From Pseudoxanthomonas sp. 3HH-4 (GTDB lineage Bacteria > Pseudomonadota > Gammaproteobacteria > Xanthomonadales > Xanthomonadaceae), in the NCBI RefSeq assembly GCF_006716465.1, contig NZ_VFPB01000005.1:62001-126000 (forward strand): a stretch of 64,000 bases of DNA. The letters run 5' to 3'. The stretch's first letter is position 1. Each line of letters starts with the position of its first letter. The notes beneath the pieces were generated by a model. It was not told the origin of the DNA. It did not search any database and worked only from the letters and a program-made list of their open reading frames with translations. Of this stretch, positions 1 through 9,890 are shown piece by piece. The position numbers were made by a program, and so were the translations under genes.

Positions 1-710
1 GCCATCTCGGCGTAGCGCAGGAAGGCGCGTTCGTCGGCATCGAAGTGCACGTGCACCTTGTCCAGCGAGACGACGGTCGTCAGTACGCTGGCGGCATCGC
101 CGGCGCTGACCAGGTTGCCCGCGGTGACCAGCGCACGACCGGCGCGACCATTGATGGGTGCGCGCACCTGGGTCCATTCCAGGTTCAGGCGCGCGCTTTC
201 CAGCGCGGCCTGCGCGGCGGCGACATTCGCCTGTGCCTGGTCGGCGTTGGCGCGGCGCTGCTCGTACTCCTCGGTGGATAGCGCCTGCAGGTCGGACAGG
301 CGCTTGGCGCGCGAAGCCTCGCTGCGGCCGAGTTCGGCCAGCGTGCGTGCACGTGCCAGCTCAGCCTGCGCGCGCGCCAGCTCAGCACGGTAGCTGCGCG
401 CGTCGATGGTGAAGAGGACGTCGCCCTTCTTCACTTCCTGGCCTTCGGTGTAGTTGACGCGATCGATGTAGCCCGACACGCGCGGACGCAGGTCGACATG
501 CTCGATGGCCTCGACGCGGCCACTGAATTCGTCCCATTGGCTGACCGACTTCACGGGTACGGCTGCGACGCTGACCTGCGGCGGAGGCGGTGCGCCGTGC
601 TCGGCGGCCTGCCCGCTGCAACCGGCCAGCACGGCGAGGGCGAGCGCACTGAGCGCGCCCAGCGCCAACAGGCGACGGGGGCGCGGGGAAGTGGAGAGAT
701 TCGTGTTCAT
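1..710 (-). CDS. RND efflux periplasmic adaptor (MexE/SmeV-like), 3' end cut by window edge
   Basis: This is the periplasmic membrane-fusion subunit of a tripartite RND multidrug pump; it links the inner-membrane pump to an outer-membrane channel. The visible 236 residues start with a lipoprotein signal whose lipobox ends LAGC (Cys31). They continue with the lipoyl/biotinyl half-motif RPRVSGYIDRV, a coiled-coil hairpin rich in Ala/Arg/Glu, and the second half-motif TQVRAPINGRAG. WDEFSGR and FDADER are typical of the MexE/SmeV branch rather than AcrA/MexA. The start ATG at 710 precedes the signal peptide directly. The C-terminal beta-barrel domain and presumably the pump gene lie beyond base 1. 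Upstream on the same strand is an SDR gene, and a LysR gene diverges further up, as I recall for smeU1VWU2X of Stenotrophomonas. The adaptor family is certain; the specific orthology is inferred. Confidence 0.93.
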   Translation of the reverse strand, partial: MNTNLSTSPRPRRLLALGALSALALAVLAGCSGQAAEHGAPPPPQVSVAAVPVKSVSQWDEFSGRVEAIEHVDLRPRVSGYIDRVNYTEGQEVKKGDVLFTIDARSYRAELARAQAELARARTLAELGRSEASRAKRLSDLQALSTEEYEQRRANADQAQANVAAAQAALESARLNLEWTQVRAPINGRAGRALVTAGNLVSAGDAASVLTTVVSLDKVHVHFDADERAFLRYAEM

Positions 711-750
711 GGGTGGTGGTCTCTTGGGGGAGAGGAGGAAACGGGGGCCA

Positions 751-781
751 AGACTGCTACCTGAAGTCAGGTTGAGGTCAA
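751..781 (-). promoter_or_regulatory. Candidate SoxR/MerR-type promoter of the efflux adaptor
   Basis: On the minus strand a -35-like TTGACC (781-776) is followed by ACCTCAACCTGACTTCAGGT (778-759), which matches 16 of 20 positions of the enterobacterial SoxR box ACCTCAAGTTAACTTGAGGT. A weak -10 (CAGTCT, 756-751) sits 19 bp after the -35. The long spacer spanned by the operator is the hallmark of MerR-family promoters. The adaptor ATG follows about 40 bp downstream. The match is seen in the sequence; the SoxR assignment is inference, since no soxR gene is in the window. Confidence 0.6.
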
Positions 782-836
782 GCGGCGGATCGGGTCGATG
801 CAGGTGGAGACGGGGCGATGCGGTGTGGCGTGACAG

Positions 837-1634
837 TCAGGCGGAAGCGCGGCCATTGCGTCGGGCACCGGCGACGGCCCACAACGCATCCTCGAAGTCG
901 CAGGCCACGGTCTGCTCCGGCGGCTTGGCGTCGCGTGCGGACCAGGTGACGATGGATTGCGAAGAGCGGCCAGTACGCGTCAGCAGCGACACTGCGCTGC
1001 GTCCCACGGCCAGCGCATCGGGCCATTCCGCGCAGGCGTTGATCGCGTTCTCCGGCGTACATACCGGCTTGTCCACGGAAAGCAGTTGTACGCGCACGCC
1101 GAGTGCATGTGCTTCTTCGTGCAGCACTTGCGCCAGCATGCGTATCGCCGCGCCGGTGACCGAGGCATGGCCATAGCCCGACCAGCCGCGCTCCGCATAC
1201 GGCCCGCCGATAAGCACGTAGTTGGCAGCGGTCTGGCTTTCGGCCAGCACCGGCAGCAGGTGGCGGGCGGCGGCAAGGTGCGGGATCAGGTCGGCTTCCA
1301 GCTTTTCCAGCAGGAACGACGCCGGGCGATCCAGCAGGCGTCCGCTCTGCAGCGGCGTGCCCATGCTGGCGAACACCGCACGCAGCGGGCGACCACGTTC
1401 GCGTACCTGCTCGGCCAAGCGTGCGGCATCGCGGTCGTCGTGGATGCAGGGGGAATGGATCAGCTCCAGCCCGGGTTCGTCCTCGAAGTGCTCCGCCAGC
1501 GCGCTCATGCGCGGGCCGTCACGACCGACCGCCAGCACCGGGCTGCCGGCTTCCAGCAGCGCACCGACCACGCCGAATCCAACGTTGCCGCCTGCGCCCA
1601 GCACCAGTGCGCCCGGGGTGAGGCTGTCCTTCAT
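837..1634 (-). CDS. SDR-family (Rossmann) protein of the efflux locus, SmeU1-like
   Basis: A 265-residue NAD(P)-binding Rossmann protein. The N-terminus VLGAGGNVGFG (about residues 10-20) is a glycine-rich nucleotide-binding loop, and VGRD at the end of the second beta strand suggests a dinucleotide phosphate or ribose contact. The catalytic Tyr-x-x-x-Lys is not clean: GWSGYGHASVTGAAIR has Tyr but no Lys four residues on, so normal SDR chemistry is doubtful. The ATG at 1634 comes 5 bp after the preceding gene's stop. Longer in-frame readings run into that gene and were rejected. SDR genes flank the adaptor in smeU1VWU2X-type efflux operons (recalled from the literature), which fits here. The substrate is unknown. 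Confidence 0.8.
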   Translation of the reverse strand: MKDSLTPGALVLGAGGNVGFGVVGALLEAGSPVLAVGRDGPRMSALAEHFEDEPGLELIHSPCIHDDRDAARLAEQVRERGRPLRAVFASMGTPLQSGRLLDRPASFLLEKLEADLIPHLAAARHLLPVLAESQTAANYVLIGGPYAERGWSGYGHASVTGAAIRMLAQVLHEEAHALGVRVQLLSVDKPVCTPENAINACAEWPDALAVGRSAVSLLTRTGRSSQSIVTWSARDAKPPEQTVACDFEDALWAVAGARRNGRASA

Positions 1635-1639
1635 CGTGT

Positions 1640-2107
1640 TCACTGCTTGCTCCGCAGCGAAAGCGGCGCGATGCGCGCGCTGGCACCGGCCGCTTTCACC
1701 CGCAGGCGCAGACGGCCGCCATCCGCCAGATGGCGGGGCAGCGTGAACTCGCGGAAGCCGGTGGCCTTGCTTGCGAACGGCAGGCGCACGGCGGACCGAC
1801 CCGTCGCGGGGGAGGATGACGACGGGCCGGTCGGCCTGCGGAAGCGTTCGGCCAGCGCGCGCGCAACGGCACGGAGCCAGCGCGCGGCGGCACTCGGTAG
1901 GGAAAAGGGCATGGGCGACAGTCTGGCGACCGGTGCGGTGATCGCGATATCCGGATCCTGTTGCGCGATTGCCTGATCCTGCACGCCCTCGATGGCGGTG
2001 GCCACGAAGGCCTTGCAGGTGCCAAGGCGCAGGGCGGGCGCGCTGCGGCCATCGGCATTGGCGGCGATGCCGTTTGTCGGAAGGCAACGGGCAAGTGTCC
2101 CGCTCAT
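1640..2107 (-). CDS. Uncharacterised 155-residue protein, first gene of the efflux locus
   Basis: I do not recognise this protein. It would be 155 residues, cytosolic in appearance, with no signal peptide or membrane helix, and rich in Ala, Arg and Pro. The C-terminal third (FREFTLPRHLADGGRLRLRV) looks like beta structure. It ends 5 bp before the SDR start, which supports cotranscription, and its ATG faces the divergent LysR gene across a 355-bp gap. In a genome this GC-rich the reading frame could be fortuitous. The competing frame on the same strand (1696-2094) is dominated by Arg/Pro and looks worse. A broken remnant of a longer gene is also possible. Confidence 0.5.
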   Translation of the reverse strand: MSGTLARCLPTNGIAANADGRSAPALRLGTCKAFVATAIEGVQDQAIAQQDPDIAITAPVARLSPMPFSLPSAAARWLRAVARALAERFRRPTGPSSSSPATGRSAVRLPFASKATGFREFTLPRHLADGGRLRLRVKAAGASARIAPLSLRSKQ

Positions 2108-2381
2108 GGGATGAATCCTCCCGCGACTGGGATAATCCCACTCAGCATGCCAAGCCCACCCATGCGCCGACCACCGCCCAGGACGCCCCCGCGCTGCGAA
2201 CGTGGCGCGGCGACGTGACCGGAGAGGTCTTGTAACAGTAAGCTTTTGCCGCGACGGAAAGCGCGTGGTGCCGCGGCTTCCTGTGGTTCCTGGGGGTGTT
2301 CCAGGGATTGGAAAAGGCGGGTGAACAGCATGGGGGCGGTACCCGGTGGAGGACGATGGACGCCACGTTACGCCCCCAATG

Positions 2382-2398
2382 AGGACTTGATTAGTCCT
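2382..2398. promoter_or_regulatory. Perfect palindrome in the LysR/efflux-locus divergent region
   Basis: The 355-bp gap 2108-2462 separates the divergent small unknown gene and the LysR gene. It holds AGGACT-TGATT-AGTCCT, a perfect 6-bp inverted repeat with a 5-bp spacer, 65 bp before the LysR ATG. The flanking stretch to 2415 (GATTTAGGGGAATAATC) is unusually AT-rich for this window. LysR regulators commonly bind such dyads and control both themselves and the divergent operon. The palindrome is seen; its role as operator is inferred. I found no convincing gene in the gap. Confidence 0.5.
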
Positions 2399-2462
2399 GA
2401 TTTAGGGGAATAATCATCCCGTCAGCGGGCCAATGCGCCCTTCGTTCCCCTGGAGTCATACG

Positions 2463-3491
2463 ATGAGCCACGATCTCAACGACACCCTGATCTTCGTGAA
2501 AGTGGTGGAGCAGGGCAGCTTCATCGCCGCCGCCAACCTACTGCGCCTGCCCAAGACCACGGTCAGCCGCAAGGTGCAGGAGCTGGAGACGCGCCTCGGC
2601 GCGCAACTGTTGCACCGGACCACGCGCAAGCTGGGCCTCACCGAAGCCGGCAACGTCTACTACGAACATTGCCAGCGCATCGCGCGCGAGTTGAACGAAG
2701 CGGCGAGCGCGGTCAGCCAGTTGCATGCCGGCCCGCGCGGCTGGCTGCGTTTCACCGCGCCGTACTCGATCGGCATCGACAAGATCTCGCCGCTGCTCGG
2801 CGAGTTCCATGCGCAGTACCCCGAGATCCGGGTGGAGATGCTGCTGGCCAACGACACGCTCGACCTGATTTCCGGCGAGATCGACGTGGCGCTGCGCATC
2901 GGCAGCCTGCCGGATTCCAACCTCGTGGCGCGCCGGCTCAGCACCCTGCGCACGCAGGTGTATGCCAGCCCGAAGTACCTGGCGCGGTATGGCGAGCCCC
3001 TGCATCCGGATGACCTGCAGCACCATCGCGTGCTGGCCATGCAGAAGCACCGCCGCGGTAACGGGTGGGCGATGACGCTCAGTGATGCGAGCGGCGAGCG
3101 CGACTACCCGATCAATCCCATCCTGGTCGCGAACGACCCGGCCGCGCTCAAGGGCGCATTGCTGTGCGGGGAAGGATTGATGCTGGGCGCCGATGTCATG
3201 GTGAAGTCGTACCTGGAGCAGGGCCACCTGCAGCGTGTCCTGGCCGGCTGGACCGGGCAGGAGTACGAGTTCAACGCGGTCTTCCCGCGCGGCCACGTGC
3301 AGTCGCCGAAGGTGCGCGCGTTCGTCGATTTCCTGGTCGAGCGGATGAAGTTCGACGTGGACTACATGATGGAACACTGCCCGGTCTACCTGAAGCAGCA
3401 GGCCGAAGCGCGCGCCGCCGCCGGGACGGCGCCCGAGGCCGAAGCCGCGGCAGCGGTGGGACGCAAGGTGTTGGCCGACGTGTTGAGTTGA
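2463..3491 (+). CDS. LysR-family transcriptional regulator
   Basis: A 342-residue LysR regulator. The N-terminal winged HTH covers residues 4-63 (FVKVVEQGSFIAAANLLRLP, then TTVSRKVQELETRLGAQLLHR), followed by a type-2 periplasmic-binding-like effector domain to about residue 300. The C-terminal 40 residues form an unusual Ala/Glu-rich tail. The start at 2463 is chosen over an in-frame ATG at 2433 because the HTH begins normally there and CTGGAG lies upstream. It diverges from the SDR/efflux adaptor genes, the classic position for a regulator of that operon, like SmeRv or MexT. By sequence it looks more like the AaeR/DsdC-type LysR group than MexT, so orthology with either is uncertain. Confidence 0.9.
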   Translation: MSHDLNDTLIFVKVVEQGSFIAAANLLRLPKTTVSRKVQELETRLGAQLLHRTTRKLGLTEAGNVYYEHCQRIARELNEAASAVSQLHAGPRGWLRFTAPYSIGIDKISPLLGEFHAQYPEIRVEMLLANDTLDLISGEIDVALRIGSLPDSNLVARRLSTLRTQVYASPKYLARYGEPLHPDDLQHHRVLAMQKHRRGNGWAMTLSDASGERDYPINPILVANDPAALKGALLCGEGLMLGADVMVKSYLEQGHLQRVLAGWTGQEYEFNAVFPRGHVQSPKVRAFVDFLVERMKFDVDYMMEHCPVYLKQQAEARAAAGTAPEAEAAAAVGRKVLADVLS

Positions 3492-3642
3492 CGACGGTCG
3501 ATGCGGCCGGGCGCCGGCTAACGATTCCCGAACGCAAGCCGGCGTGCGGCTGGCTAGGATGGAGGCGCATCGCCGGAGCTGGGTTGTCGCGCCATGGATG
3601 GACCACCGCACCGCGTCTGTCACCCGACCAGGAATCCGAACG

Positions 3643-4170
3643 ATGAAGAAGCTGATGACAGCATCGATGATGCTGTGCCTTGCGGCCTGCGCGCCCTCCG
3701 CGCCCGAGGCGGATAACAAGGCCATTCCTGCAGCGCCCGCGCAGGCGGCGGTGGTCAAGACGGCGACACCTACCCCTGAGGTTGCGGACGATCCCGCAGC
3801 AGTCAACCAGGCGATCGACGAAGTGCTGGGCGACCACGCGCGCTATGAAGCCGTAATCCGCCAATTGCAGCAGGCGGTCGCGGCGAACGATGCGGTCGCC
3901 GTTGCCGCGCTGGTTGACTATCCATTCTCCACCGTGCGGGAAGGGCAGCCGCTGGAAGTGGCCGATGCCGACGCGTTCGTGCGCGACTACGACCGGATCA
4001 TGCTGCCGGCCATTGCCGAGGCCATCACGCGGCAGAAGTACTCGCAGTTGATGGTCAACTACAAGGGCGTGATGTTCGGCAACGGCGAAGCCTGGGTGAA
4101 CGGCATCTGCAAGGATGACGCGTGCAAGGATGTCGACGTGCGCGTGGTGGCGCTGCAGCCGACGTCCTGA
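3643..4170 (+). CDS. Uncharacterised lipoprotein
   Basis: A 175-residue protein with a lipoprotein signal: a short hydrophobic segment ending LAAC, so Cys16 would be lipidated. A Pro/Ala-rich linker of about 40 residues follows, then a compact alpha/beta domain. That domain contains a helix VIRQLQQAVAANDAVAVAAL and the segment FSTVREGQPLEV, and it ends with NGICKDDACKD, where two Cys could form a disulfide. The shape recalls DUF4440/SnoaL-like folds seen in Gram-negative lipoproteins, but I cannot assign a family. The ATG at 3643 is chosen because it starts the signal peptide; an in-frame start at 3544 would bury it. It converges on hppA across a REP pair and a bidirectional terminator. Confidence 0.8.
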   Translation: MKKLMTASMMLCLAACAPSAPEADNKAIPAAPAQAAVVKTATPTPEVADDPAAVNQAIDEVLGDHARYEAVIRQLQQAVAANDAVAVAALVDYPFSTVREGQPLEVADADAFVRDYDRIMLPAIAEAITRQKYSQLMVNYKGVMFGNGEAWVNGICKDDACKDVDVRVVALQPTS

Positions 4171-4179
4171 TCTTCCTGC

Positions 4180-4331
4180 TGTAGGAGCGACGTGAGTCGC
4201 GACCGCACGGCGTGCATGCTCGGAAGCGTCGTGCGAATGGAGAGCGTCGGGTGGGCCTCTTTCTGCTTGTCTCTGGAAATCCCCTTTCAGTAAACGGATA
4301 GCATGCGGTCGCGACTCACGTCGCTCCTACA
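4180..4331. repeat. REP pair (GTAGGAGCGACGT family), inverted
   Basis: Two 27-nt arms, 4180-4206 (TGTAGGAGCGACGTGAGTCG...) and 4305-4331, are perfect reverse complements separated by 98 bp. Each arm also contains a short internal hairpin (GCGAC...GTCGC). This paired layout is typical of REP/BIME elements mobilised by RAYT transposases. No RAYT gene is in the window. Confidence 0.85.
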
Positions 4332-4340
4332 ACAAGCAAA

Positions 4341-4369
4341 GAAAAGGGCGGCCCATGGCCGCCCTTTTC
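4341..4369. terminator. Bidirectional intrinsic terminator between the lipoprotein gene and hppA
   Basis: A perfect 13-bp stem (GAAAAGGGCGGCC, CAT loop, GGCCGCCCTTTTC) has an A-run on one side and a T-run on the other. It lies between two convergent genes, so it can end transcription from either side. Confidence 0.85.
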
Positions 4370-4391
4370 GCAGTGCATCCCGCAGGACTGA

Positions 4392-6815
<2,424 letters not shown>

Positions 6816-7075
6816 GACCCCTCCCAAGGTTGATGGATGTCGTCCAGCGAAACGCATGAACACGCAACCCAATCCTGATGGAGCCTGTTGAACGATTGAG
6901 CGCACTCGACCGCTGCGATGGACTGCAGCACGAAACCCTTGTTCAGACATCCCTGGAGCTGGCCCGAGTATGACCGGATGCGAACCATGCCGCCAGCGGT
7001 GACGGGCCGGTTCAGGCATTCCATGCCAGCCTTTCGCCCCCGATCCTGTTTTCGCATCCGTTTCAAGGAGTTGCC

Positions 7076-7597
7076 ATGCGCCAGACCGTCGCACTACCGC
7101 TGTTTGCCGCATGCCTGGTGATGGCGTTGCCCGCGTGGGCGGCCGATCCGGCGCCCGAGATCCAACGGCCCGCAGGTGCACCGCAGGCTGTCGGCGCGGT
7201 GCACAGCCTGCGCCAGATCCCCGAGGCCTGCGCTCGGCTGGAAGGCGCCTTCACCGGCGACGCGGCGCAGCCTTATCGCTATGCCCCGGTGCGTACCAGC
7301 CCGCAGTGTCAGCCGCGCGCACGTTTCGTGGATTTCGACAAGGCAAAGCCATCCGTCGCGGCCGGCTGGAAACTCAACGACGTGATCCGCGTGCCGAACG
7401 CGACGTGTCCTTCGCAACAGGCGGTCGTGCGCGTGTGGCGCAAGCCCGGCAGCGCCACGCCGCCCCCGCTGGACGGCCAGGGCCAGTCACGCATCTACCT
7501 GCAGGACGCGAAGCAGCAGGCCGCGGGAGCCGCGCAAGCACCATCGCTGACCCTGTTCGCGGCGAAACTCGATATCGAAGGCAAAGCCTGCGAATGA
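7076..7597 (+). CDS. Secreted uncharacterised protein
   Basis: A 173-residue protein with a clear Sec signal peptide (hydrophobic stretch to residue 20, cleavage after PAWA). The mature part has four Cys (in [19 protein letters not shown] and the C-terminal GKACE), probably two periplasmic disulfides. I do not recognise a named domain. AAGGAG lies 5 nt before the ATG. The gene diverges from hppA over 260 bp and runs convergent with the DUF2846 gene. Role unknown; a periplasmic or envelope location is the only supported statement. Confidence 0.82.
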   Translation: MRQTVALPLFAACLVMALPAWAADPAPEIQRPAGAPQAVGAVHSLRQIPEACARLEGAFTGDAAQPYRYAPVRTSPQCQPRARFVDFDKAKPSVAAGWKLNDVIRVPNATCPSQQAVVRVWRKPGSATPPPLDGQGQSRIYLQDAKQQAAGAAQAPSLTLFAAKLDIEGKACE

Positions 7598-7652
7598 AGG
7601 CAGCGACGGCTTCGCTCCGGAAGTCGCCGCCGCCAAGCCTGTTTGCCCGGGC

Positions 7653-8144
7653 TTACTTCTTCGCGGGTTTGAGTTCTTTCGCCATGCCGTTGAAGGCGGC
7701 CTCGTCGGAAGGCGACAGGTTCGGGCGTCCTGCCATGAAACCCATCGTGATCGAGCCGAGCACGTAGTACGTCTCGCCCGCTTCTACTTCGAGCGTCAGC
7801 ACATCCTTGGCTTCGGAGTGCACGGTGTACTGATGCGTGCCCGGCGTGACGGAGGCGACGAAGTACGTGCCGCTGCTGAGTTTGCCGAGTTCGGTTTCGC
7901 CTTCGCGGACCTTGTACTTAACGGCGGCGCCGGCGAATTTCTTCTCGCGGAAGAACACGATCTGGCCCATGCCTTCGGACGGTGTGCCGATCAGGCTGTC
8001 GCCCGCTCCCGGTGCAGGCGCGGTCGCTGCCTCGAGTGCTTCCGTGGCGGCAGGCGCAGCGGCCTCCTGGGACTGGGCATGGCCGGTCGCCATCGGCAGC
8101 AGCAGGGCGAGGCAGAGCAGCGAACGGTTCAGTGAATGACGCAT
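7653..8144 (-). CDS. DUF2846-type secreted protein
   Basis: 163 residues: Sec signal peptide (cleavage near GHAQS, about residue 24), an Ala/Pro-rich linker, then a domain matching the DUF2846 pattern. The recognisable pieces are GQIVFFREKKFAGAAVKYKV, the G-Y/F-F-V turn, PGTHQYTV, and VEAGETYYVLGSI. This family is small, beta-rich and exported, and its function is not established. The upstream gene ends 3 bp before this ATG, so the two are almost certainly cotranscribed. Confidence 0.85.
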   Translation of the reverse strand: MRHSLNRSLLCLALLLPMATGHAQSQEAAAPAATEALEAATAPAPGAGDSLIGTPSEGMGQIVFFREKKFAGAAVKYKVREGETELGKLSSGTYFVASVTPGTHQYTVHSEAKDVLTLEVEAGETYYVLGSITMGFMAGRPNLSPSDEAAFNGMAKELKPAKK

Positions 8145-8147
8145 GGG

Positions 8148-8795
8148 TTACTCCTGTGTGTCGGGTGGTTTCGGGGTGGATGGGATGTCGGGCGTAGAGA
8201 ACGTTGGAGCCTCCGCGTCTGGCGCGATGCCGCTCGTGGTGGCTTCCGTGGAAAAGGAGCCGGCCAGCTTGGCTGTCGCGGTCGTCAGCGCGGGTATTTC
8301 GATTTCCTTGCCGTGGATGAAGTGCGCGAAGGGTCCGATGCCAAGCGACGCGCCCAGTGCGGCGCCGCTGGTGTCGCGTCCGGCACCTCCCAGCTTGAAG
8401 CCGCGCAGCCGGATGGTTTGGTCGCCGATCTGGAGGCGACGCGCCGCGAGGATGAGTTCGCCGGGTTTGCCTCCACCGCGCGAGGGCTCGGCGTGCACGA
8501 TCTCGCCGGTGCCTTCGATGCCGGCGGGGAGCACGATCGCATCGTCCACGACCACCGGTTCCTTCAGGCGCAGACGGAAGGCGTCGCCGCGGTGGGCGTG
8601 CGCGGAACTGATGGGGTCGAGTATCTCGATGACGAGAAGCATGCCATCGGGCAGTACGCAGCACGCAGGCTGCCCAGGCGGGGCTGTTTCACCGCTAACG
8701 GGAGCAGGCGGCACCAGCGCGTCCTGCGCGCCGCACGGCAAGGCGCACAGTACCGCGAGCAGGCCCGCGCCCACGCATGTCCATTGTCTTTGCAT
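8148..8795 (-). CDS. Secreted uncharacterised protein, operon partner of the DUF2846 gene
   Basis: 215 residues beginning MQRQW with a signal peptide (LLAVLCALPCGA). The start at 8795 is preferred over an in-frame start 21 codons upstream because AGGGGGG sits just before it and the signal peptide follows at once. The central part (LPAGIEGTGEIVHAEPSRGG, ELILAARRLQIGDQTIRLRG) resembles beta-barrel-like periplasmic domains that assess surface or conjugation proteins, and GIGPFAHFIHGKEIEIPA is a conserved-looking stretch before the tail. The C-terminal 45 residues are Pro/Thr/Ser-rich and probably unstructured. It is cotranscribed with the downstream DUF2846 gene (3-bp gap). Function unknown. Confidence 0.78.
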   Translation of the reverse strand: MQRQWTCVGAGLLAVLCALPCGAQDALVPPAPVSGETAPPGQPACCVLPDGMLLVIEILDPISSAHAHRGDAFRLRLKEPVVVDDAIVLPAGIEGTGEIVHAEPSRGGGKPGELILAARRLQIGDQTIRLRGFKLGGAGRDTSGAALGASLGIGPFAHFIHGKEIEIPALTTATAKLAGSFSTEATTSGIAPDAEAPTFSTPDIPSTPKPPDTQE

Positions 8796-8891
8796 GTTCC
8801 CCCCTGGTGGCAACGCTAGCGCAACAGAAGGGGGGCGCCAAGCGGGGGAAGCGGCCATTCCGTGGCCGGGGCCCGGTGCCGGAGGCGTCCG

Positions 8892-9260
8892 CTACGAAGC
8901 GGCAGGGGTACCCTGGTGATAGGACAGCTGCCAGCCGAGCGCGGTACGTCGCCACACCGACATGCGCAGCGCGGCACTGTGCCGTGTGCCGTCGCCAGCG
9001 ATTCCGTGCGAGGCGAAGTGCAACAACGCCACACCATCCGCGAGCCGCTCGATGCGGTGATCGTAGGCGACGACGCGGGGCGGAGACGGGTGATCGGCGA
9101 GAAAGTCGATGACGGTCTGCCGCGTGTAGCGCGTGCCCGAACGGCCGACCTCATGGAAGTCGGCGTGCAACAGGCGCTCCAGCCGTTCGCGCGTGCAGGT
9201 CACGCCGGGATGATGGAGTTCGGATTCGAGGGCCGACAGTTCGGCGAGCAGATCATCCAT
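8892..9260 (-). CDS. SnoaL/DUF4440-like small protein
   Basis: 122 residues with the NTF2/SnoaL layout: an N-terminal helix ELSALESELHH, HADFHEVGRSG, TRQTVIDFLADHP, and beta strands SAALRMSVWRRTALGWQLSYHQGTPA. The ending SxWRR...GWQLxYHQGTP is characteristic of the DUF4440 group found widely in proteobacteria. Members are small cytosolic alpha+beta barrels, sometimes enzymes and sometimes ligand binders; no catalytic residues can be claimed here. It is separated from the small membrane protein gene upstream by only 29 bp. Confidence 0.82.
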   Translation of the reverse strand: MDDLLAELSALESELHHPGVTCTRERLERLLHADFHEVGRSGTRYTRQTVIDFLADHPSPPRVVAYDHRIERLADGVALLHFASHGIAGDGTRHSAALRMSVWRRTALGWQLSYHQGTPAAS

Positions 9261-9289
9261 CGGGCCATGCTAGCGCGAGAGGACGGCGG

Positions 9290-9421
9290 TCAGGACGTTG
9301 CGCGCTGGGTGGAGCTTGCCGCGTCCTTGTGCGCGAGGTATTGCCCGAAACGGTAGCCGGCGCCTGCTACAGCGAGCCCGATGGCGACGGCAAGCAGTCC
9401 GAAGAGCACTTTGCGGAACAT
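9290..9421 (-). CDS. 43-residue single-span membrane protein
   Basis: A very short gene: MFRKVLFGLLAVAIGLAVAG followed by AGYRFGQYLAHKDAASSTQRATS and a TGA stop. Residues 4-22 form one transmembrane helix with a positive N-terminus (FRK), which predicts an inner-membrane protein with a periplasmic C-terminal tail. GLAVAGAG is a small-residue packing motif. It lies tightly between the DUF4440-like and DUF488 genes on the same strand (69 bp after the DUF488 stop). Function unknown. The ribosome site (GGATG) is weak. The reading frame is too short for most gene finders. Confidence 0.62.
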   Translation of the reverse strand: MFRKVLFGLLAVAIGLAVAGAGYRFGQYLAHKDAASSTQRATS

Positions 9422-9490
9422 GGGAGCATCCGGTGGCTTGGCGATGAGCCCACGCTAGCACCGCCGCGCATGCCGCGACGGTGCCTGAAG

Positions 9491-9883
9491 TCATCCTGCC
9501 TTGATGATGGCGCCGCGTTCGGCCAGCAGCGCGCGCAGCACCGACCGGTGGCAGTGTGCTTCGTCCTCGCAGTAGCAGCCGACCGAGAAGTCGCTGCCGT
9601 GCGACAGCGCAGCGAGCAGGTCCAGCGTGCGGGCATTGTCGGGCGCGGCCATCTCGGCGCGATACTTCCTGGCGAAGGCAGCCCAGTCCTTGGGTGTCGT
9701 CGCCTCCTGCGCTTGCTTCACCAGCTCCGTGCTGGGCGCGAGATTGGGATACCAGACGTCGTACCAGTCCTGCGCCGCGAACTCCGCCTTCGGCACGCCA
9801 CGTGGCGGCCTGCGCACCGTGCCGATGCGCAGGCCTTCGTCCTTCGCGCGCGGACTGCCGAGCCGGACGATGCGGAGCGTCAC
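9491..9883 (-). CDS. DUF488 family protein
   Basis: 130 residues with the DUF488 hallmarks: an N-terminal LGSPR...GLRIGTVRRPPRGVPK, the aromatic DWYDVWYPNLAPS, and the Cys/His-rich end SVGCYCEDEAHCHRSVLRALL. DUF488 proteins are cytosolic and the CxC/H cluster suggests metal or nucleic-acid contact, but no activity is established. It starts 7 bp after the PPi-PFK gene ends and probably shares its transcript. Confidence 0.9.
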   Translation of the reverse strand: MTLRIVRLGSPRAKDEGLRIGTVRRPPRGVPKAEFAAQDWYDVWYPNLAPSTELVKQAQEATTPKDWAAFARKYRAEMAAPDNARTLDLLAALSHGSDFSVGCYCEDEAHCHRSVLRALLAERGAIIKAG

Positions 9884-9890
9884 GCGCGCG

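Noticed and set aside
957..1976. Plus-strand reading frame over the SDR and small gene
   Set aside because: No recognisable motif; SDR on the other strand has a clear Rossmann start.
2104..2331. 75-codon minus-strand frame in the LysR divergent region
   Set aside because: Runs over the start of the 155-residue gene and has no start signal or family pattern.
4180..4331. Reading the REP pairs as ordinary transcription terminators
   Set aside because: Arms are 98 bp apart in this pair, repeated at many loci with identical sequence, and a separate terminator lies beside it at 4341-4369.
6816..7075. Minus-strand frames upstream of hppA
   Set aside because: Contain promoter-like spacing and no conserved protein; hppA start with GGGAGGGG at 6815 is convincing.
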